Positions 1-10,788 of a stretch of DNA of 64,000 bases are shown here, piece after piece. The notes beneath the pieces are model-generated. The model had not been told where the DNA came from. It saw only the letters and a list, made by a program, of their open reading frames with translations, and ran no database searches. Each line of letters opens with the position of its first letter. Position 1 is the first letter of the stretch. The translations under genes and the position numbers were made by a program. The DNA lies in assembly GCA_026005055.1 (NCBI GenBank), contig BPKI01000001.1, positions 2,307,608-2,371,607 on the forward strand, written 5' to 3'. The DNA comes from Lysobacterales bacterium. GTDB lineage: Bacteria; Pseudomonadota; Gammaproteobacteria; Xanthomonadales; BPKI01.

Positions 1-329
1 TGCTCTGGCGGATGGTGGCGGGCATCGCCTCCACCCAAAACCTCTCCGGGCCGATCACCATCGCCCAGCTCGCTCAGGGCTCGGCCCGGCAAGGGCCGGG
101 CTGGTTTCTGTTTTTCCTCGGCCTGATCTCCCTGTCGCTGGCGATCCTCAACCTCCTGCCCATCCCGGTCCTCGACGGCGGACACCTCATGTTCCTCCTC
201 GCCGAATGGATCAAGGGTCGGCCGCTGAGCGAGAAGGTGATCGCCGCCGGCCAGGCCTTCGGCCTCCTCATCGTCGTCGGCCTGATCGGACTCGCCCTCT
301 ATAACGATTTCGCGCGCCTCTTTCGCTGA
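1..329 (+). CDS. rseP: RseP site-2 protease, C-terminal part (5' end outside window)
   Basis: The frame is open at the left edge (first full codon at position 3) and ends at 329, so only about 108 C-terminal residues are present. They include the M50-family LDG signature, NLLPIPVLDGGHL, whose Asp is the third zinc ligand, followed by a hydrophobic helix and a short cytoplasmic tail (YNDFARLFR). RseP is an inner-membrane intramembrane metalloprotease that cleaves the anti-sigma factor RseA and remnant signal peptides. Its place directly before bamA and skp is the usual gammaproteobacterial arrangement. The HExxH active site and PDZ domains lie outside the window, so they cannot be checked. Confidence 0.93.
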   Translation, partial: LWRMVAGIASTQNLSGPITIAQLAQGSARQGPGWFLFFLGLISLSLAILNLLPIPVLDGGHLMFLLAEWIKGRPLSEKVIAAGQAFGLLIVVGLIGLALYNDFARLFR

Positions 330-408
330 AGACCTTGGGGTATCCTTGGCGGGCCCTGCCGAGCGCGCGGCAGTTCGACCGCGCCCCTGTCCGCGACGGA
401 TGTGAAAA

Positions 409-2718
409 ATGAGAACACTGCTGCGCATCTTGCCCTTCCTGCTCGCCCTGCTCCCCTGGAGGGCCCCGCTCGCCTTCGAAGCCTTTACCGTCGAGGAGAT
501 CCGCGTCGAGGGCAACGAGCGCATCGCCACCGGAACGGTCTTCACGTATCTCCCGATCGAGCGCGGCGACCGGGTGGATCGCCGCCGCATCGCCGAGGCG
601 ATCCGAGCGCTTTATGCCACCGGCTTCTTCGACGACGTTCGGATGAGCCGGGAAGGGGGAATCCTCGTGGTCCAGGTGCGCGAGCGCCCGGCCATCGCCA
701 AGATCACCCTGGTCGGCAACAAGGACATCAAGAGCGAAGACCTGCTCAAGGGGCTAAAGGAAATCGGTCTCGCCGAGGGTGAGACCTTCGACCGTCTGGC
801 CCTGGACCGGGTGACTCAGGAGCTCACTCGTCAGTACAACAATCGGGGAAAGTACAACGTCGCGGTCAAGCCGCAGGTCAAGACCCTCGATCGGAACCGG
901 GTCGAGATCACGATCGACATCAAGGAGGGCAAGGCGGCGCGGATCAAGCACATCAACATCGTCGGCAACCAGGTCTTCAGCGACGAGGAGCTGCGAAAAG
1001 TCTTCGAGCTCAACACCACCAACTGGCTTTCCTGGTATCGCCGCGACGATCAGTACTCGCGCGAAAAACTCTCCGGAGACCTCGAAAACCTCGCCTCGTA
1101 CTATTTCGACCGGGGCTATGTGGACTTCAACGTCGAGTCCACCCAAGTCTCGATCAGCCCCGACCGCCGCGAGATGTACATCGTGATCAACGTCCGCGAG
1201 GGCGAGCTCTATCGCTTCGGCCAGATTCGGCTGACCGGTGAGCTCATCTTGCCCGAGGAGGACCTGCGGATGCTCCTCATCCCGAAGGAAGGGGAAGTGT
1301 TCTCCCGCCAGCAGACCGAGAGCACGGCGGAGGCGATGGAGATCGTTCTCGCGAACATCGGTTATGCCTTCGCCGAGGTGACTCCCATTCCGGAGATCGA
1401 TCGCGAAGCGCGCAAGGTGGACGTGACCTTCCTCGTCCAGCCCGGCAAACGGGTGTACGTGCGCCGCATCGTCTTCCGCGGGAATCAGCGGACCGACAGC
1501 GAGGTTCTGCGCCGCGAGCTTCGCCAGTACGAAGGCGCTTGGTACTCGCAGGCGGCGGTCGATCGTTCCAAGACCCGTTTGCTGCTCACCGGCTTCTTCA
1601 GCAAGGTGGACATCGAGACGGCTCGGGTTCCGGGCACCGAGGATCAGGTCGATCTCGAGGTGATCGTCGAGGAGCGACAGTCGGGGCAATTCCAGATCGC
1701 GGCCGGCTATTCCCAGTTCGCGGGCGTGATCCTCAGCTTCTCGATCAGCCAGAACAATTTCCTGGGATCCGGCAAGCGGGTCGCGCTCACCGCCCAGACC
1801 AACCGCTACGTCAAACGCCTCGATGCGGTCTACGTGGACCCCTACTTCACCGAGGACGGCGTGAGTCTCGGGCACCGGATCAACTACCGGGAACTGGACG
1901 AGTCGCAGCGCAATCTCGCCGCCTACACCTCGGACATCGCCGAATACCGTTTGCTGCTCGGGGTGCCCTTCACCGAATACGACACGGTGAGCTTCAATCT
2001 CGGCATCGACAGGCGTTTCATCGAGGCGCAGCGCGGAATCGCCCCCGACCTCATCGTCGATTTCATCGAGCGCATCGGGCGCAAGACCTTCAACGCCTGG
2101 CGCGCCGAAGTGGGCTGGGAGCGCGACAGCCGCAACCGGCGCTTCAACCCCACGCGCGGCGGCTATCAGCGCCTCGCACTCGAAGCGACGCTCCCGGGCT
2201 CGACCGTGGAGTACTACCGCCTGAACTACGAGATCTCTCGCTTCTATCCGCTCACCGACAGCCTGACGTTCTACACCCGATTCGAGCTCGGCTACGGCGA
2301 TGGCTACGGCAAGAGCGACGAACTGCCTTTCTTCGAGAATTTCGTCGCCGGCGGCGTGCGTTCGGTGCGCGGCTTCGAGGACAACACCTTGGGACCGGTC
2401 GCCTTCTCCGACCTAGCCCCCGACATTCCCCAGCCGATCGGTGGGGCCTTCCTGACCACCGCCACGGCCGAGATCATCTTTCCGCCTCCCTTCGGCGCAG
2501 CCGCCGACGCGGTGCGATTCTCCGCCTTCTTCGACATCGGGAACGTCTTCGCGGACTACGACGCCTGGGATGCCAAGGAGCTTCGCGCCTCCACCGGCCT
2601 GTCCCTGCAGTGGCAGGCGCCAGTCGGACCGATCATCATCAACGTCGCCCGACCGGTCCGCAAGAAGCCCGGCGACCGCACCGAGACCATCCAGTTCGCC
2701 TTCGGCGACTTCTTCTGA
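409..2718 (+). CDS. bamA: Outer membrane protein assembly factor BamA
   Basis: A protein of 769 residues, close to the usual BamA length. It has an N-terminal signal peptide (about residues 1-22), then five POTRA-type repeats (about 24-420, for example the module beginning EAFTVEEIRVEGNERI), then a C-terminal 16-strand barrel. The barrel contains the conserved loop-6 VRGFEDNTLGP motif and ends in aromatic residues (FGDFF), as expected of an outer membrane barrel. BamA is the core insertase that folds barrel proteins into the outer membrane. It follows rseP by 79 bp and is followed at once by skp, the periplasmic chaperone that delivers its clients. No sigma-E-type promoter was evident in the 79-bp gap. 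Confidence 0.97.
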   Translation: MRTLLRILPFLLALLPWRAPLAFEAFTVEEIRVEGNERIATGTVFTYLPIERGDRVDRRRIAEAIRALYATGFFDDVRMSREGGILVVQVRERPAIAKITLVGNKDIKSEDLLKGLKEIGLAEGETFDRLALDRVTQELTRQYNNRGKYNVAVKPQVKTLDRNRVEITIDIKEGKAARIKHINIVGNQVFSDEELRKVFELNTTNWLSWYRRDDQYSREKLSGDLENLASYYFDRGYVDFNVESTQVSISPDRREMYIVINVREGELYRFGQIRLTGELILPEEDLRMLLIPKEGEVFSRQQTESTAEAMEIVLANIGYAFAEVTPIPEIDREARKVDVTFLVQPGKRVYVRRIVFRGNQRTDSEVLRRELRQYEGAWYSQAAVDRSKTRLLLTGFFSKVDIETARVPGTEDQVDLEVIVEERQSGQFQIAAGYSQFAGVILSFSISQNNFLGSGKRVALTAQTNRYVKRLDAVYVDPYFTEDGVSLGHRINYRELDESQRNLAAYTSDIAEYRLLLGVPFTEYDTVSFNLGIDRRFIEAQRGIAPDLIVDFIERIGRKTFNAWRAEVGWERDSRNRRFNPTRGGYQRLALEATLPGSTVEYYRLNYEISRFYPLTDSLTFYTRFELGYGDGYGKSDELPFFENFVAGGVRSVRGFEDNTLGPVAFSDLAPDIPQPIGGAFLTTATAEIIFPPPFGAAADAVRFSAFFDIGNVFADYDAWDAKELRASTGLSLQWQAPVGPIIINVARPVRKKPGDRTETIQFAFGDFF

Positions 2719-2757
2719 TTGGCCGTGCGCAGGGGCGGCATGAAGGGCGGTTGGAAC

Positions 2758-3270
2758 ATGCGGTTCCTCCTCGCCGCATTGCTCCTGGTGAGCCCCCTCG
2801 CCGCCCGCGCACAAGAGCCCCCCCTCCGGATCGGTTACGTGGACATGCAGCGCCTTCTCGAGGAAGCACCTCAGTCCAGGGCCGCGCGCTCTCGCCTCGA
2901 GGCCGAGTTCGCCGAGCGCGATCGGCTCTTGCAGGCCGAACAGGCGCGGCTGGCCGAACTGAGCGAGCGTGAGCGCCGGGAGGGTCCGCTGCTCCCTGCC
3001 GAGGAAGCGGAAAGGCTGCGCCGCGAAATCTCCGCGCTCGAACGCAGCCTGCGGCGCAGCCGTGAGCAGCTCCAGGCCGAGCTGATCGAGCGCGCCGACG
3101 CCGAGTACCAACGCTATTTCCGCGAGATCACCGAAGCGGTGATCGCCTTCGCGCGCGAGGAAGGTTACGACCTGGTGCTGCCGGGTCCAGCGGTGTACGC
3201 CGGCCCGCGCGTCGACCTCACCGACCGGATCCTGATGCGCCTCAGGCGCGAGGGCGTACCGAACCCATGA
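2758..3270 (+). CDS. skp: Periplasmic chaperone Skp/OmpH
   Basis: A 170-residue protein with a signal peptide (MRFLLAALLLVSPLAARA) and a mature start at QEPPLRIGYVDMQRL, the typical Skp strand. A long charged coiled-coil arm follows (about residues 45-125, rich in E, R, L and A), and a closing strand carries GYDLVLPGPAVYA. Skp trimers grip unfolded outer membrane proteins for BamA. In-frame starts also exist at 2719 (TTG, touching the bamA stop) and 2740 (ATG). The ATG at 2758 is preferred because a purine-rich AAGGGCGG lies about 7 nt upstream and the signal peptide starts directly there. It overlaps lpxD by 4 bp (ATGA). Confidence 0.92.
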   Translation: MRFLLAALLLVSPLAARAQEPPLRIGYVDMQRLLEEAPQSRAARSRLEAEFAERDRLLQAEQARLAELSERERREGPLLPAEEAERLRREISALERSLRRSREQLQAELIERADAEYQRYFREITEAVIAFAREEGYDLVLPGPAVYAGPRVDLTDRILMRLRREGVPNP

Positions 3271-4280
3271 GACTCGCCGAGATCGCCCATCGTTTCGGCC
3301 TCGTCCTCCATGGCGACGGCGAGCGTGAGATCCAAGGCGTCGCCTCGCTCGCCGCCGCCGAGGCCGGGCATCTTTCCTTCCTCGCCAACCCGGGATACCG
3401 CCGTCATCTTCCCAACACCCGGGCGGGGGCGGTCGTCCTCGCCCCGGAAGACCTTCCCCTCTGTCCCACCGCCGCTCTGGTCTCGCCCAATCCCTACGCC
3501 GACTTCGCCCGGATCGCTGCGCTCTTCGCCGCGCCCGTCGAGGCCCCGCCGGGGATCCATCCGAGCGCCGTGATCGAGAGGGGCGCATTCATCGCCGCCG
3601 ACGCTCACATCGGACCGCTGTGCCACGTCAGCGCCTCCGCCCACATCGGCCCGCGCAGCATCCTGGGGCCGGGCTGCACGATCGGGCCTCATTGCATCAT
3701 CGGAGCCGATTGCCGTCTGGTGGCTCGGGTGAGCCTGGTGGAGCGAGTTCGGCTCGGCGATCGCGTGCTGATCCATCCCGGGGCAGTGATCGGCGCGGAT
3801 GGCTTCGGGCTCGCCATGGACCGGGGGCGATGGCTCAAGGTGCCGCAGCTCGCCGGCGTGCGCATCGGCGATGACTGCGAAATCGGGGCGAACACGACCA
3901 TCGACCGGGGAGCCCTCGAGGATACGGTGCTCGAGGAGGACGTCCGGCTCGACAATCAGATTCAAATCGGTCACGGCGTGCGGATCGGCGCGCACACGGC
4001 GATGGCCGGCTGTGCCGCAGTGGCCGGCTCGGCCAAGATCGGCCGCTACTGCTTGATCGGCGGCGGCGTCGGCATCGTCGGCCACATCGAGATCTGCGAC
4101 CGGGTGACGATCACGGCGAGAAGCCTCGTCACCCATTCCATTCGAGAGCCCGGCGAGTATTCTTCCGGGGTTCCGCTGCAGGAGAACCGCCTGTGGCGGC
4201 GCAATGCCGCGCGTTTCGCTCAGCTCGATCGGCTCGCCCGCCGGTTGCTCGCGCTTCTCAAGGAGAGAAACGATGAATGA
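3267..4280 (+). CDS. lpxD: UDP-3-O-(3-hydroxyacyl)glucosamine N-acyltransferase LpxD
   Basis: A 337-residue enzyme of the third step of lipid A synthesis, which adds a hydroxyacyl chain from acyl-ACP to the glucosamine nitrogen. Residues 1-100 form the uridine-binding domain (LSFLANPGYRRHL, VSPNPYADFARI). From about 105 the sequence is a left-handed beta helix of hexapeptide repeats, with DNQIQIGHGVRIG near 231-243 carrying the catalytic His. A short C-terminal helix completes the fold. It starts at an ATG inside the skp stop (ATGA) and overlaps fabZ by 8 bp, so translational coupling is likely. Confidence 0.97.
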   Translation: MRLAEIAHRFGLVLHGDGEREIQGVASLAAAEAGHLSFLANPGYRRHLPNTRAGAVVLAPEDLPLCPTAALVSPNPYADFARIAALFAAPVEAPPGIHPSAVIERGAFIAADAHIGPLCHVSASAHIGPRSILGPGCTIGPHCIIGADCRLVARVSLVERVRLGDRVLIHPGAVIGADGFGLAMDRGRWLKVPQLAGVRIGDDCEIGANTTIDRGALEDTVLEEDVRLDNQIQIGHGVRIGAHTAMAGCAAVAGSAKIGRYCLIGGGVGIVGHIEICDRVTITARSLVTHSIREPGEYSSGVPLQENRLWRRNAARFAQLDRLARRLLALLKERNDE

Positions 4281-4734
4281 GTCCGTCGCCCTCCCCCTCG
4301 GGGTGAGCGCCATCGAGGCGCTCCTGCCGCATCGCTACCCCTTTCTGCTGGTGGACCGGGTGGTGGCGATCGAAGCAGGCAGGCTGATCCGCGCCGAGAA
4401 GTGCGTCAGCTTCAACGAACCCTTTTTCCAAGGCCATTTCCCCGGACATCCGGTGATGCCGGGGGTGCTCGTGGTGGAGGCCATGGCCCAGGCCGGCGGT
4501 CTCCTCAGCCAGCTCTCCTTGCCGCCGGAGCAGGCTCGGGCGCGTCGGCGCTTCTACTTGGTGCGTATCGACAAGGCACGCTTCTCGCGGATGGTCGTAC
4601 CGGGTGATCGTCTCGAGCTCGAAGTGATGCTCAAGCGCAACATCCGGCGCATGGCGCTTTATGCAGGGACCGCACGGGTAGACGGGCAGGAAGTCGCCTG
4701 CGCCGAACTGCTTTGTGCCGAGGGGGGAGGATGA
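4273..4734 (+). CDS. fabZ: 3-hydroxyacyl-ACP dehydratase FabZ
   Basis: A 153-residue single hot-dog domain enzyme that dehydrates 3-hydroxyacyl-ACP in fatty acid elongation. The central active-site segment is [20 protein letters not shown], with catalytic His55 and Glu69; the [14 protein letters not shown] segment near residue 18 is also typical. The frame is open further upstream, but the ATG at 4273 gives the normal family length and has AGGAGAG just upstream. It sits between lpxD and lpxA, which both draw on 3-hydroxyacyl-ACP, so the operon puts competing users of one pool together. It ends in an ATGA overlap with lpxA. Confidence 0.97.
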   Translation: MNESVALPLGVSAIEALLPHRYPFLLVDRVVAIEAGRLIRAEKCVSFNEPFFQGHFPGHPVMPGVLVVEAMAQAGGLLSQLSLPPEQARARRRFYLVRIDKARFSRMVVPGDRLELEVMLKRNIRRMALYAGTARVDGQEVACAELLCAEGGG

Positions 4735-5507
4735 GCGACATCCATCCCACCGCCATCATCGACCCCCGCGCACGCCTCGGTGCCGATGTGCGCATCGGCC
4801 CCTATGCGGTGATCGGGCCGGACGTGGAGATCGGCCCGCAATGCGAGATCGGCCCGCACGTGGTCATCCACGGCCCGACGCGCATCGGCGCCGGCACCCG
4901 CATCCACGGACCGGCGGCGATCGGAGGTGATGCCCAGGACATGAAATACCGAGGCGAGCGTGCTCTCCTCGAGATCGGCGAGCGCAACACGATCCGCGAG
5001 TTCGTCACCATCAACCGCGGCACCGCCGGCGGAGGCGGCATCACCCGCATCGGGAACGACAACTGGATCCAGGCCTACGCCCACATCGCCCACGATTGCC
5101 AGGTCGGGGATCACTGTATCCTCTCCAACAACGCCACCCTCGCCGGTCACGTGGTGCTCGAGGACTGGGTGATCCTCTCCGGCTTCGCCGGCGTGCACCA
5201 GTTCTGTCGGGTCGGCGCCCACGCTTTCATCGGCATGGGCTGTCTCGTCAACGCCGATGTTCCCCCCTTCGTCCTGGTCGCCGACGACTACGGACGCCCG
5301 CGCGGGATCAACGGCGAGGGCCTGAGGCGCCGCGGCTTCTCGGCCGAGCGCATCGCTTCGATCAAGCGCGCCTTTCGCACCCTCTACCTGCGCGAGGGGT
5401 CGCATCAGGAGGCGCTGGCCGAGCTCGAGGCGCTCGCCGCAGAAAGCCCCGACGCAGCCCAGATGCTGGCCTTCGTGCGCTCGAGCTCGCGCGGCATCCT
5501 GCGCTGA
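4731..5507 (+). CDS. lpxA: UDP-N-acetylglucosamine O-acyltransferase LpxA
   Basis: A 258-residue cytoplasmic enzyme for the first step of lipid A synthesis, moving 3-hydroxyacyl from ACP to UDP-GlcNAc. Nearly the whole N-terminal two thirds is a hexapeptide-repeat beta helix ([20 protein letters not shown] and similar). The catalytic His lies at about 121 in [11 protein letters not shown]. The helical C-terminal domain carries [20 protein letters not shown]. The start ATG overlaps the fabZ stop; lpxB follows 8 bp after the stop. Confidence 0.97.
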   Translation: MSDIHPTAIIDPRARLGADVRIGPYAVIGPDVEIGPQCEIGPHVVIHGPTRIGAGTRIHGPAAIGGDAQDMKYRGERALLEIGERNTIREFVTINRGTAGGGGITRIGNDNWIQAYAHIAHDCQVGDHCILSNNATLAGHVVLEDWVILSGFAGVHQFCRVGAHAFIGMGCLVNADVPPFVLVADDYGRPRGINGEGLRRRGFSAERIASIKRAFRTLYLREGSHQEALAELEALAAESPDAAQMLAFVRSSSRGILR

Positions 5508-5515
5508 GGGCGGGC

Positions 5516-6679
5516 ATGGCCGCCGCGGGGCAGCCCTTGCGCATCGCTTTGGTCGCCGGCGAAGCCTCCGGCGACCGGCTGGGCGCAGGCTTGATCCGTG
5601 CCCTGCATCGCCTGGCGCCGACGGCGGAATTCGCGGGTGTGGGCGGGCCTGCGATGCGAGAGGCCGGCTGCGAGATTTGGTGGGCGGCCGAGGAGCTGTC
5701 GGTGATGGGGCTCATCGAGGTTCTGGCCGAGCTGCCGCGCCTGCTCTCGCTGCGCCGGCGCCTCCGCGAGCGAATCCTCGCGTGGCGCCCGCGGGTCTTC
5801 ATCGGCATCGATGCCCCCGATTTCAACCTCGGCCTCGAACGGCGGCTTCGCCGCCAGGGCATTCGTACCGTTCACTACGTGAGCCCCTCGGTATGGGCCT
5901 GGCGCCGGGGCCGGGTGCGAAGCATCGGCCAAGCGGCCGAGCTCGTGCTTTGCTTATTCCCCATGGAGCCACCGCTCTACGCCGAGGTGGGGGTTCCCGC
6001 CCGCTTCGTCGGCCATCCCCTTGCGCGCCAGTTGCCGATCGTGCCGGATCGAGCGGCCGCGCGAGCAGCCTTGGATCTTTCCCTCGAAGGCACGGTCCTC
6101 GCCGTTCTACCCGGTTCGCGCCGCGGCGAAGTCGAGCGACTACTCCCGGTCTTTCTCGCGGCGCTCTCTCGACTCGCCGTGCGCGGCCTGGACTTCACCG
6201 CCCTCCTCCCGCTCGCCAGCGAAGCAGCCTCCGCCTGGGTGGAGCCACTCGTTCGGAAGAGCGAGCTCAGCCCTCGCCTGCGCCTGCTCCAGGGCCGATC
6301 CATTCAGGCGATGACCGCCGCCGATGCCTGCCTGCTCGCCTCGGGCACCGCTGCCCTCGAGGCCATGCTCTGCAAGCGGCCGATGGTGGTCGCCTACCGG
6401 CTCCATCCGCTGAGCTACGCGCTCGTGCGCGCGCTCAAGCTGCTCAAGACGCCTTGGGTGAGCCTGCCCAACATCCTCGCCGGCGAGGCCTTGGTGCCCG
6501 AGCTGCTGCAGGGGGCCTGCACCCCCGAGGCCCTCGCCAGCGCCCTCGCCGAGTCCTTGCAGCCCAACCGCCGCGAGCGCTTGGACGAGCGCTTCCGAGC
6601 CTTGCACGCGGCGCTGCGCGGCGAGGGGGAGGAGGGGGCGGCCTCGGCGATCCTGGAGCTCGCGCAATGGCCGAGTTGA
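5516..6679 (+). CDS. lpxB: Lipid-A-disaccharide synthase LpxB
   Basis: A 387-residue GT19 glycosyltransferase that joins UDP-diacylglucosamine and lipid X to make the lipid A disaccharide at the inner membrane surface. Family marks include [14 protein letters not shown] near residue 13, [12 protein letters not shown], the [10 protein letters not shown] segment, [29 protein letters not shown], and [11 protein letters not shown] near the C-terminus. The start is the ATG 8 bp after lpxA. The last 13 bp overlap the start of rnhB, another sign of tight packing in this train. Confidence 0.96.
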   Translation: MAAAGQPLRIALVAGEASGDRLGAGLIRALHRLAPTAEFAGVGGPAMREAGCEIWWAAEELSVMGLIEVLAELPRLLSLRRRLRERILAWRPRVFIGIDAPDFNLGLERRLRRQGIRTVHYVSPSVWAWRRGRVRSIGQAAELVLCLFPMEPPLYAEVGVPARFVGHPLARQLPIVPDRAAARAALDLSLEGTVLAVLPGSRRGEVERLLPVFLAALSRLAVRGLDFTALLPLASEAASAWVEPLVRKSELSPRLRLLQGRSIQAMTAADACLLASGTAALEAMLCKRPMVVAYRLHPLSYALVRALKLLKTPWVSLPNILAGEALVPELLQGACTPEALASALAESLQPNRRERLDERFRALHAALRGEGEEGAASAILELAQWPS

Positions 6680-7266
6680 TCGCCGGCGTCGACGAGGCGG
6701 GCCGAGGCCCGCTCGCCGGCCCAGTAGTGGCGGCGGCGGTGATCCTCGATCCTGAGCGACTGATCCCAGGGCTTGGCGACAGCAAGACCATCCCGCCCCG
6801 CCGACGCCTCGCCTTGGCCGAACGCATCCGCGAGCGCGCGCTCGCTTTTGCCGTCGCGGTCGTGAGCGCCGCCGAGATCGATCGCCTCGGCATCCTCGCC
6901 GCCACCTTCGAGGCGATGGGGCAGGCGATCGCGGCACTCAGACCCTCGCCCGCGCTCGCAATGATCGACGGGCCCCTGTTGCCGCCTGCGCTTCCGTGCC
7001 GGGCGAAGGCGCTGGTCCGCGGGGATGCGACCGACCCGGCGATCGGCGCCGCCTCGATCCTGGCCAAGGTCGAGCGCGACCGGATCATGCTCGAACTCGA
7101 CCGGCGCTATCCCGTTTACGGCTTCGCTGTGCACAAAGGCTACCCCACCGCCATGCATCGGCAACGGCTGCGCCTGCACGGCCCATGTCCCGAACACCGT
7201 CTGAGCTTCGCGCCGGTACGAGCCGCGATCGCCGGTCGCTCCGCTTCGCCGGAGAGGGGCCCATGA
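6667..7266 (+). CDS. rnhB: Ribonuclease HII
   Basis: A 199-residue RNase HII that removes RNA from RNA-DNA hybrids, including single ribonucleotides. The N-terminal motif [15 protein letters not shown] supplies two acidic metal ligands. Further acidic residues lie in AMIDGPLLP and in [33 protein letters not shown] and [13 protein letters not shown] close the domain. It starts inside the 3' end of lpxB and overlaps dnaE by ATGA, the order lpxB-rnhB-dnaE being common in gammaproteobacteria. Confidence 0.96.
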   Translation: MAELIAGVDEAGRGPLAGPVVAAAVILDPERLIPGLGDSKTIPPRRRLALAERIRERALAFAVAVVSAAEIDRLGILAATFEAMGQAIAALRPSPALAMIDGPLLPPALPCRAKALVRGDATDPAIGAASILAKVERDRIMLELDRRYPVYGFAVHKGYPTAMHRQRLRLHGPCPEHRLSFAPVRAAIAGRSASPERGP

Positions 7267-10200
7267 GCCGGCCCTTCGCGCATCTTCGCCTGCACAGCGA
7301 GTACTCGCTGCTCGACGGCACCTTGCGCCTGGAACGGCTGATCGCCGCGGCGCGAGAACGAGCGCTGCCGGCGCTCGCCCTCACCGACACGATGAACCTT
7401 TTCGCCGCGATCAAGTTCTATCGCGCCGCCGAGGCCGCAGGCATCAAGCCGATCCTCGGCGCCGACCTCTGGGTCGAAGGCGAAGGCGAAGAGGAGCCCT
7501 GGCGGATGACTGCCCTCTGCCTGGACGTGCAGGGCTTTCGCGATCTCTCCCTTCTGCTCTCCGACGCCTACCGTAAGCAGGAGGCGCGGAACCCCGCCCG
7601 GATCCGAGCCGACTGGCTCGAGGAGCTCGGCCGACGGCTGGTCCTGCTCCTCGGCGAAGACAGCCGAGTGGGCCGACTTCTCCTGCGCGGACGCCCCGAG
7701 CTCGCGCAGGAAGCCCTCGCCGACCTCGCCCGCCTCCATCCGGACCGAATCTACCTCGCCATCGCCCGCACCGGCGACGCCCTGGCTTCCGCCTTCGAGC
7801 CTGGGGCGCTCGCCCTCGCCCGGCGCTTGGGTATCCCGCCGGTCGCGCACAACGAAGTGCGATTCCTCGATCGCAGCGACCACGAGGCGCACGAGGTTCG
7901 GGTGGCGATCGCCCGCGGGGAGCTCCTCGCCCAACGCCGCGATCGCCCCGCCGCCACCCCCGAACAGTTCCTGAAGAGCGGCGAGGAGATGCATGCGCTG
8001 TTCTCGGACTTGCCGGAAGCCATCGAGAACGCGCTCGAGATCGCGGTACGCTGCACCACCGAGCTTCGCTTGGGCCAATACGCCCTGCCCGCCTTTCCCA
8101 CGCCGCAAGGTCGAAGCGAAGCCGAACTCTTGAGAGCGCAAGCCGAGGAGGGGCTCGCGGCACGGCTCTCGGCGGAAGGCTTCCAACCCGCCGCCTCTCC
8201 CGACGACTATCGGCAGAGGCTCGAAGAGGAGCTTGCCGTCATCGAGCGCATGGGCTTCTCGGGGTATTTCCTCATCGTCGCCGATTTCATCGGCTGGGCG
8301 CGCCAGCAACGGATCCCCGTCGGTCCGGGGCGCGGCTCGGGGGCGGGCTCGCTGGTCGCCTGGGCGCTCGGCATCACCGATCTCGACCCGCTGCGCTTCG
8401 ACCTCCTCTTCGAGCGCTTCCTCAACCCCGAGCGGATCTCGATGCCGGATTTCGATATCGACTTCTGCATGGAACGGCGCGACGAGGTGATCGAGTACGT
8501 CGCCCAACGCTACGGACGCGATCGGGTCTGCCAGATCATCACCTTCGGCTCGATGGCGGCGAAGGCGGCGGTGCGCGACGTCGGTCGGGTGCTCGGGCTC
8601 AGCTACGGCATGTGCGATGCGATCGCCAAGCTGATCCCCAACCGCATCGGCATCACCCTCGCTGACGCCCTCGGCCGCGGCGCGCAGGAGCTGGCCAGCC
8701 CCGAGCTGATCGAGCAGTACGAACGCGACGAGGAGGTGCGAGCGCTCATCGAACTCGCGCAGGCACTCGAGGGTCTGGTGCGCAATCCGGGACGGCACGC
8801 GGGAGGCGTGGTCATCGCCCCAGGGCCTCTGACCGAATTCACCCCGCTTTACAGCGAGTCCCCCAGCAGCGGGGCGGTCACCCAGTTCGACAAGGACGAC
8901 CTCGAGAAGATCGGGCTGGTCAAGTTCGATTTCTTGGGTCTTCGCACCCTGACGATCCTCGATTGGGCGGTCCAGGCGGTGAACGCCAATCTTCCGCCGG
9001 AAGCCGCGCCGCTGGCGCTCGGTCGGATCCCGCTCGACGACGAGGCCACTTACCGTTTGATCCAGGAGGGGCGCACGGTCGCGGTGTTCCAGCTCGAATC
9101 GGCGGGGATGCGGCGGCTGGCGATGCAGCTCAAGCCCGACTGCTTCGAGGATCTGATCGCCCTCGTGGCCCTCTTTCGTCCCGGGCCGCTCGAATCCGGG
9201 ATGGCGCAGGACTTCATCGACCGCAAGCACGGCAAGGTGCCCATTCGCTATCCGCACCCGGTCTTGGAGCCGATCCTCAAGCCGACCTACGGCACGATCG
9301 TCTATCAGGAGCAGGTCATGCAGATCGCGCAGGTGCTCGCCGGCTACTCGCTCGGGGGCGCCGACCTGCTCCGACGGGCGATGGGCAAGAAGGACGCCGA
9401 GGAGATGGCTCGCCAGCGCGAGGTCTTCGTCCAGGGCGCCGAGGCACGTGGCGTGCCGCGCGCGCTCGCGAGCGAGATCTTCGACCAGATGGAGAAGTTC
9501 GCCCGTTACGGCTTCAACAAATCGCACTCGGCGGCTTACGCCCTCCTCGCTTACCAGACCGCTTGGCTCAAGGCCCATCACCCCGCCGCTTTCATGGCCG
9601 CCGTGCTCTCCTCGGACATGGACGATAGCGATGCCATCATGGCGCTCGTCGCGGAATCCGCCGAGCTCGGTTTGCGTCTCGAACCTCCCGACATCAATCG
9701 CTCCCACTACCGATTCGTAGCGATCGACGAGGATCGCATCCGCTTCGGTCTGGGTGCGATCAAGGGTGTCGGCCGCGCGCTCGGTGAAGAGATCGTCCGT
9801 CGTAGGGAGCAGGAGGGCCCCTATCGGAGCCTGCTCGACTTCATCCTTCGTCTCGATCCGAACCGGCTCAACCGCCGCGCCCTCGAGGTGCTGATCAAAG
9901 CCGGCGCACTCGATGAGCTCGGCAGCCGCAGCGATCTGCTCGCCCGCCTCGATGCGACGGCGGTCGAAGCCGAGCGACTGCGCCTCGACCGGCTCGCCGG
10001 CCAAGGCAGCCTTTTCGGACTCGAGCCGCGCGCTGAGCAAGGCGCGGCGCCCGAGGCCCCCACCGCTCAGGACCCGCTCGAGCGGCGGCTTCAGTGGGAG
10101 CGCGAGGCCCTCGGCTTCTACCTCAGTGCCCACCCGATCGAGCTCCATGCCGACTTGCTCGAGCAGCTCTGTAGCCACGAGATCGGCAAGCTCCAGCGCG

Positions 10201-10745
10201 GCGAATACGGCAACGGCCGACCCGCGCGTCCTCCTCGCGAGGTGGTGATCGGTGGCCTGATCACCGAACTGCGTCGGCGAGGCGACGGCAGCGTGTTCTT
10301 CCTCCTCGAGGATGGGCGCGGAAGGATCGAGGTGAGCGCCTTCCGCGAAAAAGCGCAGGAATGGGGCCCGAGCCTGCGACGCGAAGCTTTCGTCGTGGTC
10401 GAAGGGGAGCTCCGACCCGACGAGTTCCGGGGTCCCTACGCGCTGCGCGCGCGCCGGCTGTGGTCCCTGGCCGAGGCTTGTGAGGCGCAGGCGCGATCGC
10501 TCGCGCTCGAGGTGGGCGGGGAGGGGCCCGATTTCGTGTTCGCTCTCGAGCAACGACTCGTACCCTGGCGAGGGGGCCGGACGCCGGTGCGGCTCCTGCT
10601 GGTCCGCGAGCGCTTCCGTTTGACGCTGGTATTGGGCGATGCATGGCGGGTGCGGGCCAACCCCGAGTTGCTGGCCGAGTTGCGCGCCCTGCCGGGCGTC
10701 CGAAACGCCTCTCTCGTCCTCGAACGCCTGGGTCATCCGAGCTGA
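7263..10745 (+). CDS. dnaE: DNA polymerase III subunit alpha
   Basis: A 1160-residue replicative polymerase of normal DnaE1 length. A PHP domain starts at residue 4 ([15 protein letters not shown]). The polymerase palm carries [18 protein letters not shown] and the catalytic acidic motif PDFDIDF at about 394-400. The finger region includes [22 protein letters not shown] helix-hairpin-helix stretch, an OB fold ([20 protein letters not shown], about residue 1000) and a tail follow. No intein or split is visible. The start ATG overlaps the rnhB stop by 4 bp. Confidence 0.97.
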   Translation: MSRPFAHLRLHSEYSLLDGTLRLERLIAAARERALPALALTDTMNLFAAIKFYRAAEAAGIKPILGADLWVEGEGEEEPWRMTALCLDVQGFRDLSLLLSDAYRKQEARNPARIRADWLEELGRRLVLLLGEDSRVGRLLLRGRPELAQEALADLARLHPDRIYLAIARTGDALASAFEPGALALARRLGIPPVAHNEVRFLDRSDHEAHEVRVAIARGELLAQRRDRPAATPEQFLKSGEEMHALFSDLPEAIENALEIAVRCTTELRLGQYALPAFPTPQGRSEAELLRAQAEEGLAARLSAEGFQPAASPDDYRQRLEEELAVIERMGFSGYFLIVADFIGWARQQRIPVGPGRGSGAGSLVAWALGITDLDPLRFDLLFERFLNPERISMPDFDIDFCMERRDEVIEYVAQRYGRDRVCQIITFGSMAAKAAVRDVGRVLGLSYGMCDAIAKLIPNRIGITLADALGRGAQELASPELIEQYERDEEVRALIELAQALEGLVRNPGRHAGGVVIAPGPLTEFTPLYSESPSSGAVTQFDKDDLEKIGLVKFDFLGLRTLTILDWAVQAVNANLPPEAAPLALGRIPLDDEATYRLIQEGRTVAVFQLESAGMRRLAMQLKPDCFEDLIALVALFRPGPLESGMAQDFIDRKHGKVPIRYPHPVLEPILKPTYGTIVYQEQVMQIAQVLAGYSLGGADLLRRAMGKKDAEEMARQREVFVQGAEARGVPRALASEIFDQMEKFARYGFNKSHSAAYALLAYQTAWLKAHHPAAFMAAVLSSDMDDSDAIMALVAESAELGLRLEPPDINRSHYRFVAIDEDRIRFGLGAIKGVGRALGEEIVRRREQEGPYRSLLDFILRLDPNRLNRRALEVLIKAGALDELGSRSDLLARLDATAVEAERLRLDRLAGQGSLFGLEPRAEQGAAPEAPTAQDPLERRLQWEREALGFYLSAHPIELHADLLEQLCSHEIGKLQRGEYGNGRPARPPREVVIGGLITELRRRGDGSVFFLLEDGRGRIEVSAFREKAQEWGPSLRREAFVVVEGELRPDEFRGPYALRARRLWSLAEACEAQARSLALEVGGEGPDFVFALEQRLVPWRGGRTPVRLLLVRERFRLTLVLGDAWRVRANPELLAELRALPGVRNASLVLERLGHPS

Positions 10746-10753
10746 GCGCGGGC

Positions 10754-10759
10754 TATACT
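10754..10759 (+). promoter_or_regulatory. Candidate -10 element upstream of accA
   Basis: TATACT lies 30 bp before the accA start in the short gap after dnaE. Five of six bases match the sigma-70 -10 consensus, but there is no convincing -35 at the right distance. It would let accA be expressed apart from the upstream train. Confidence 0.35.
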
Positions 10760-10788
10760 CCCCGCCCCGGCCCCTGCGGCAAGCATCG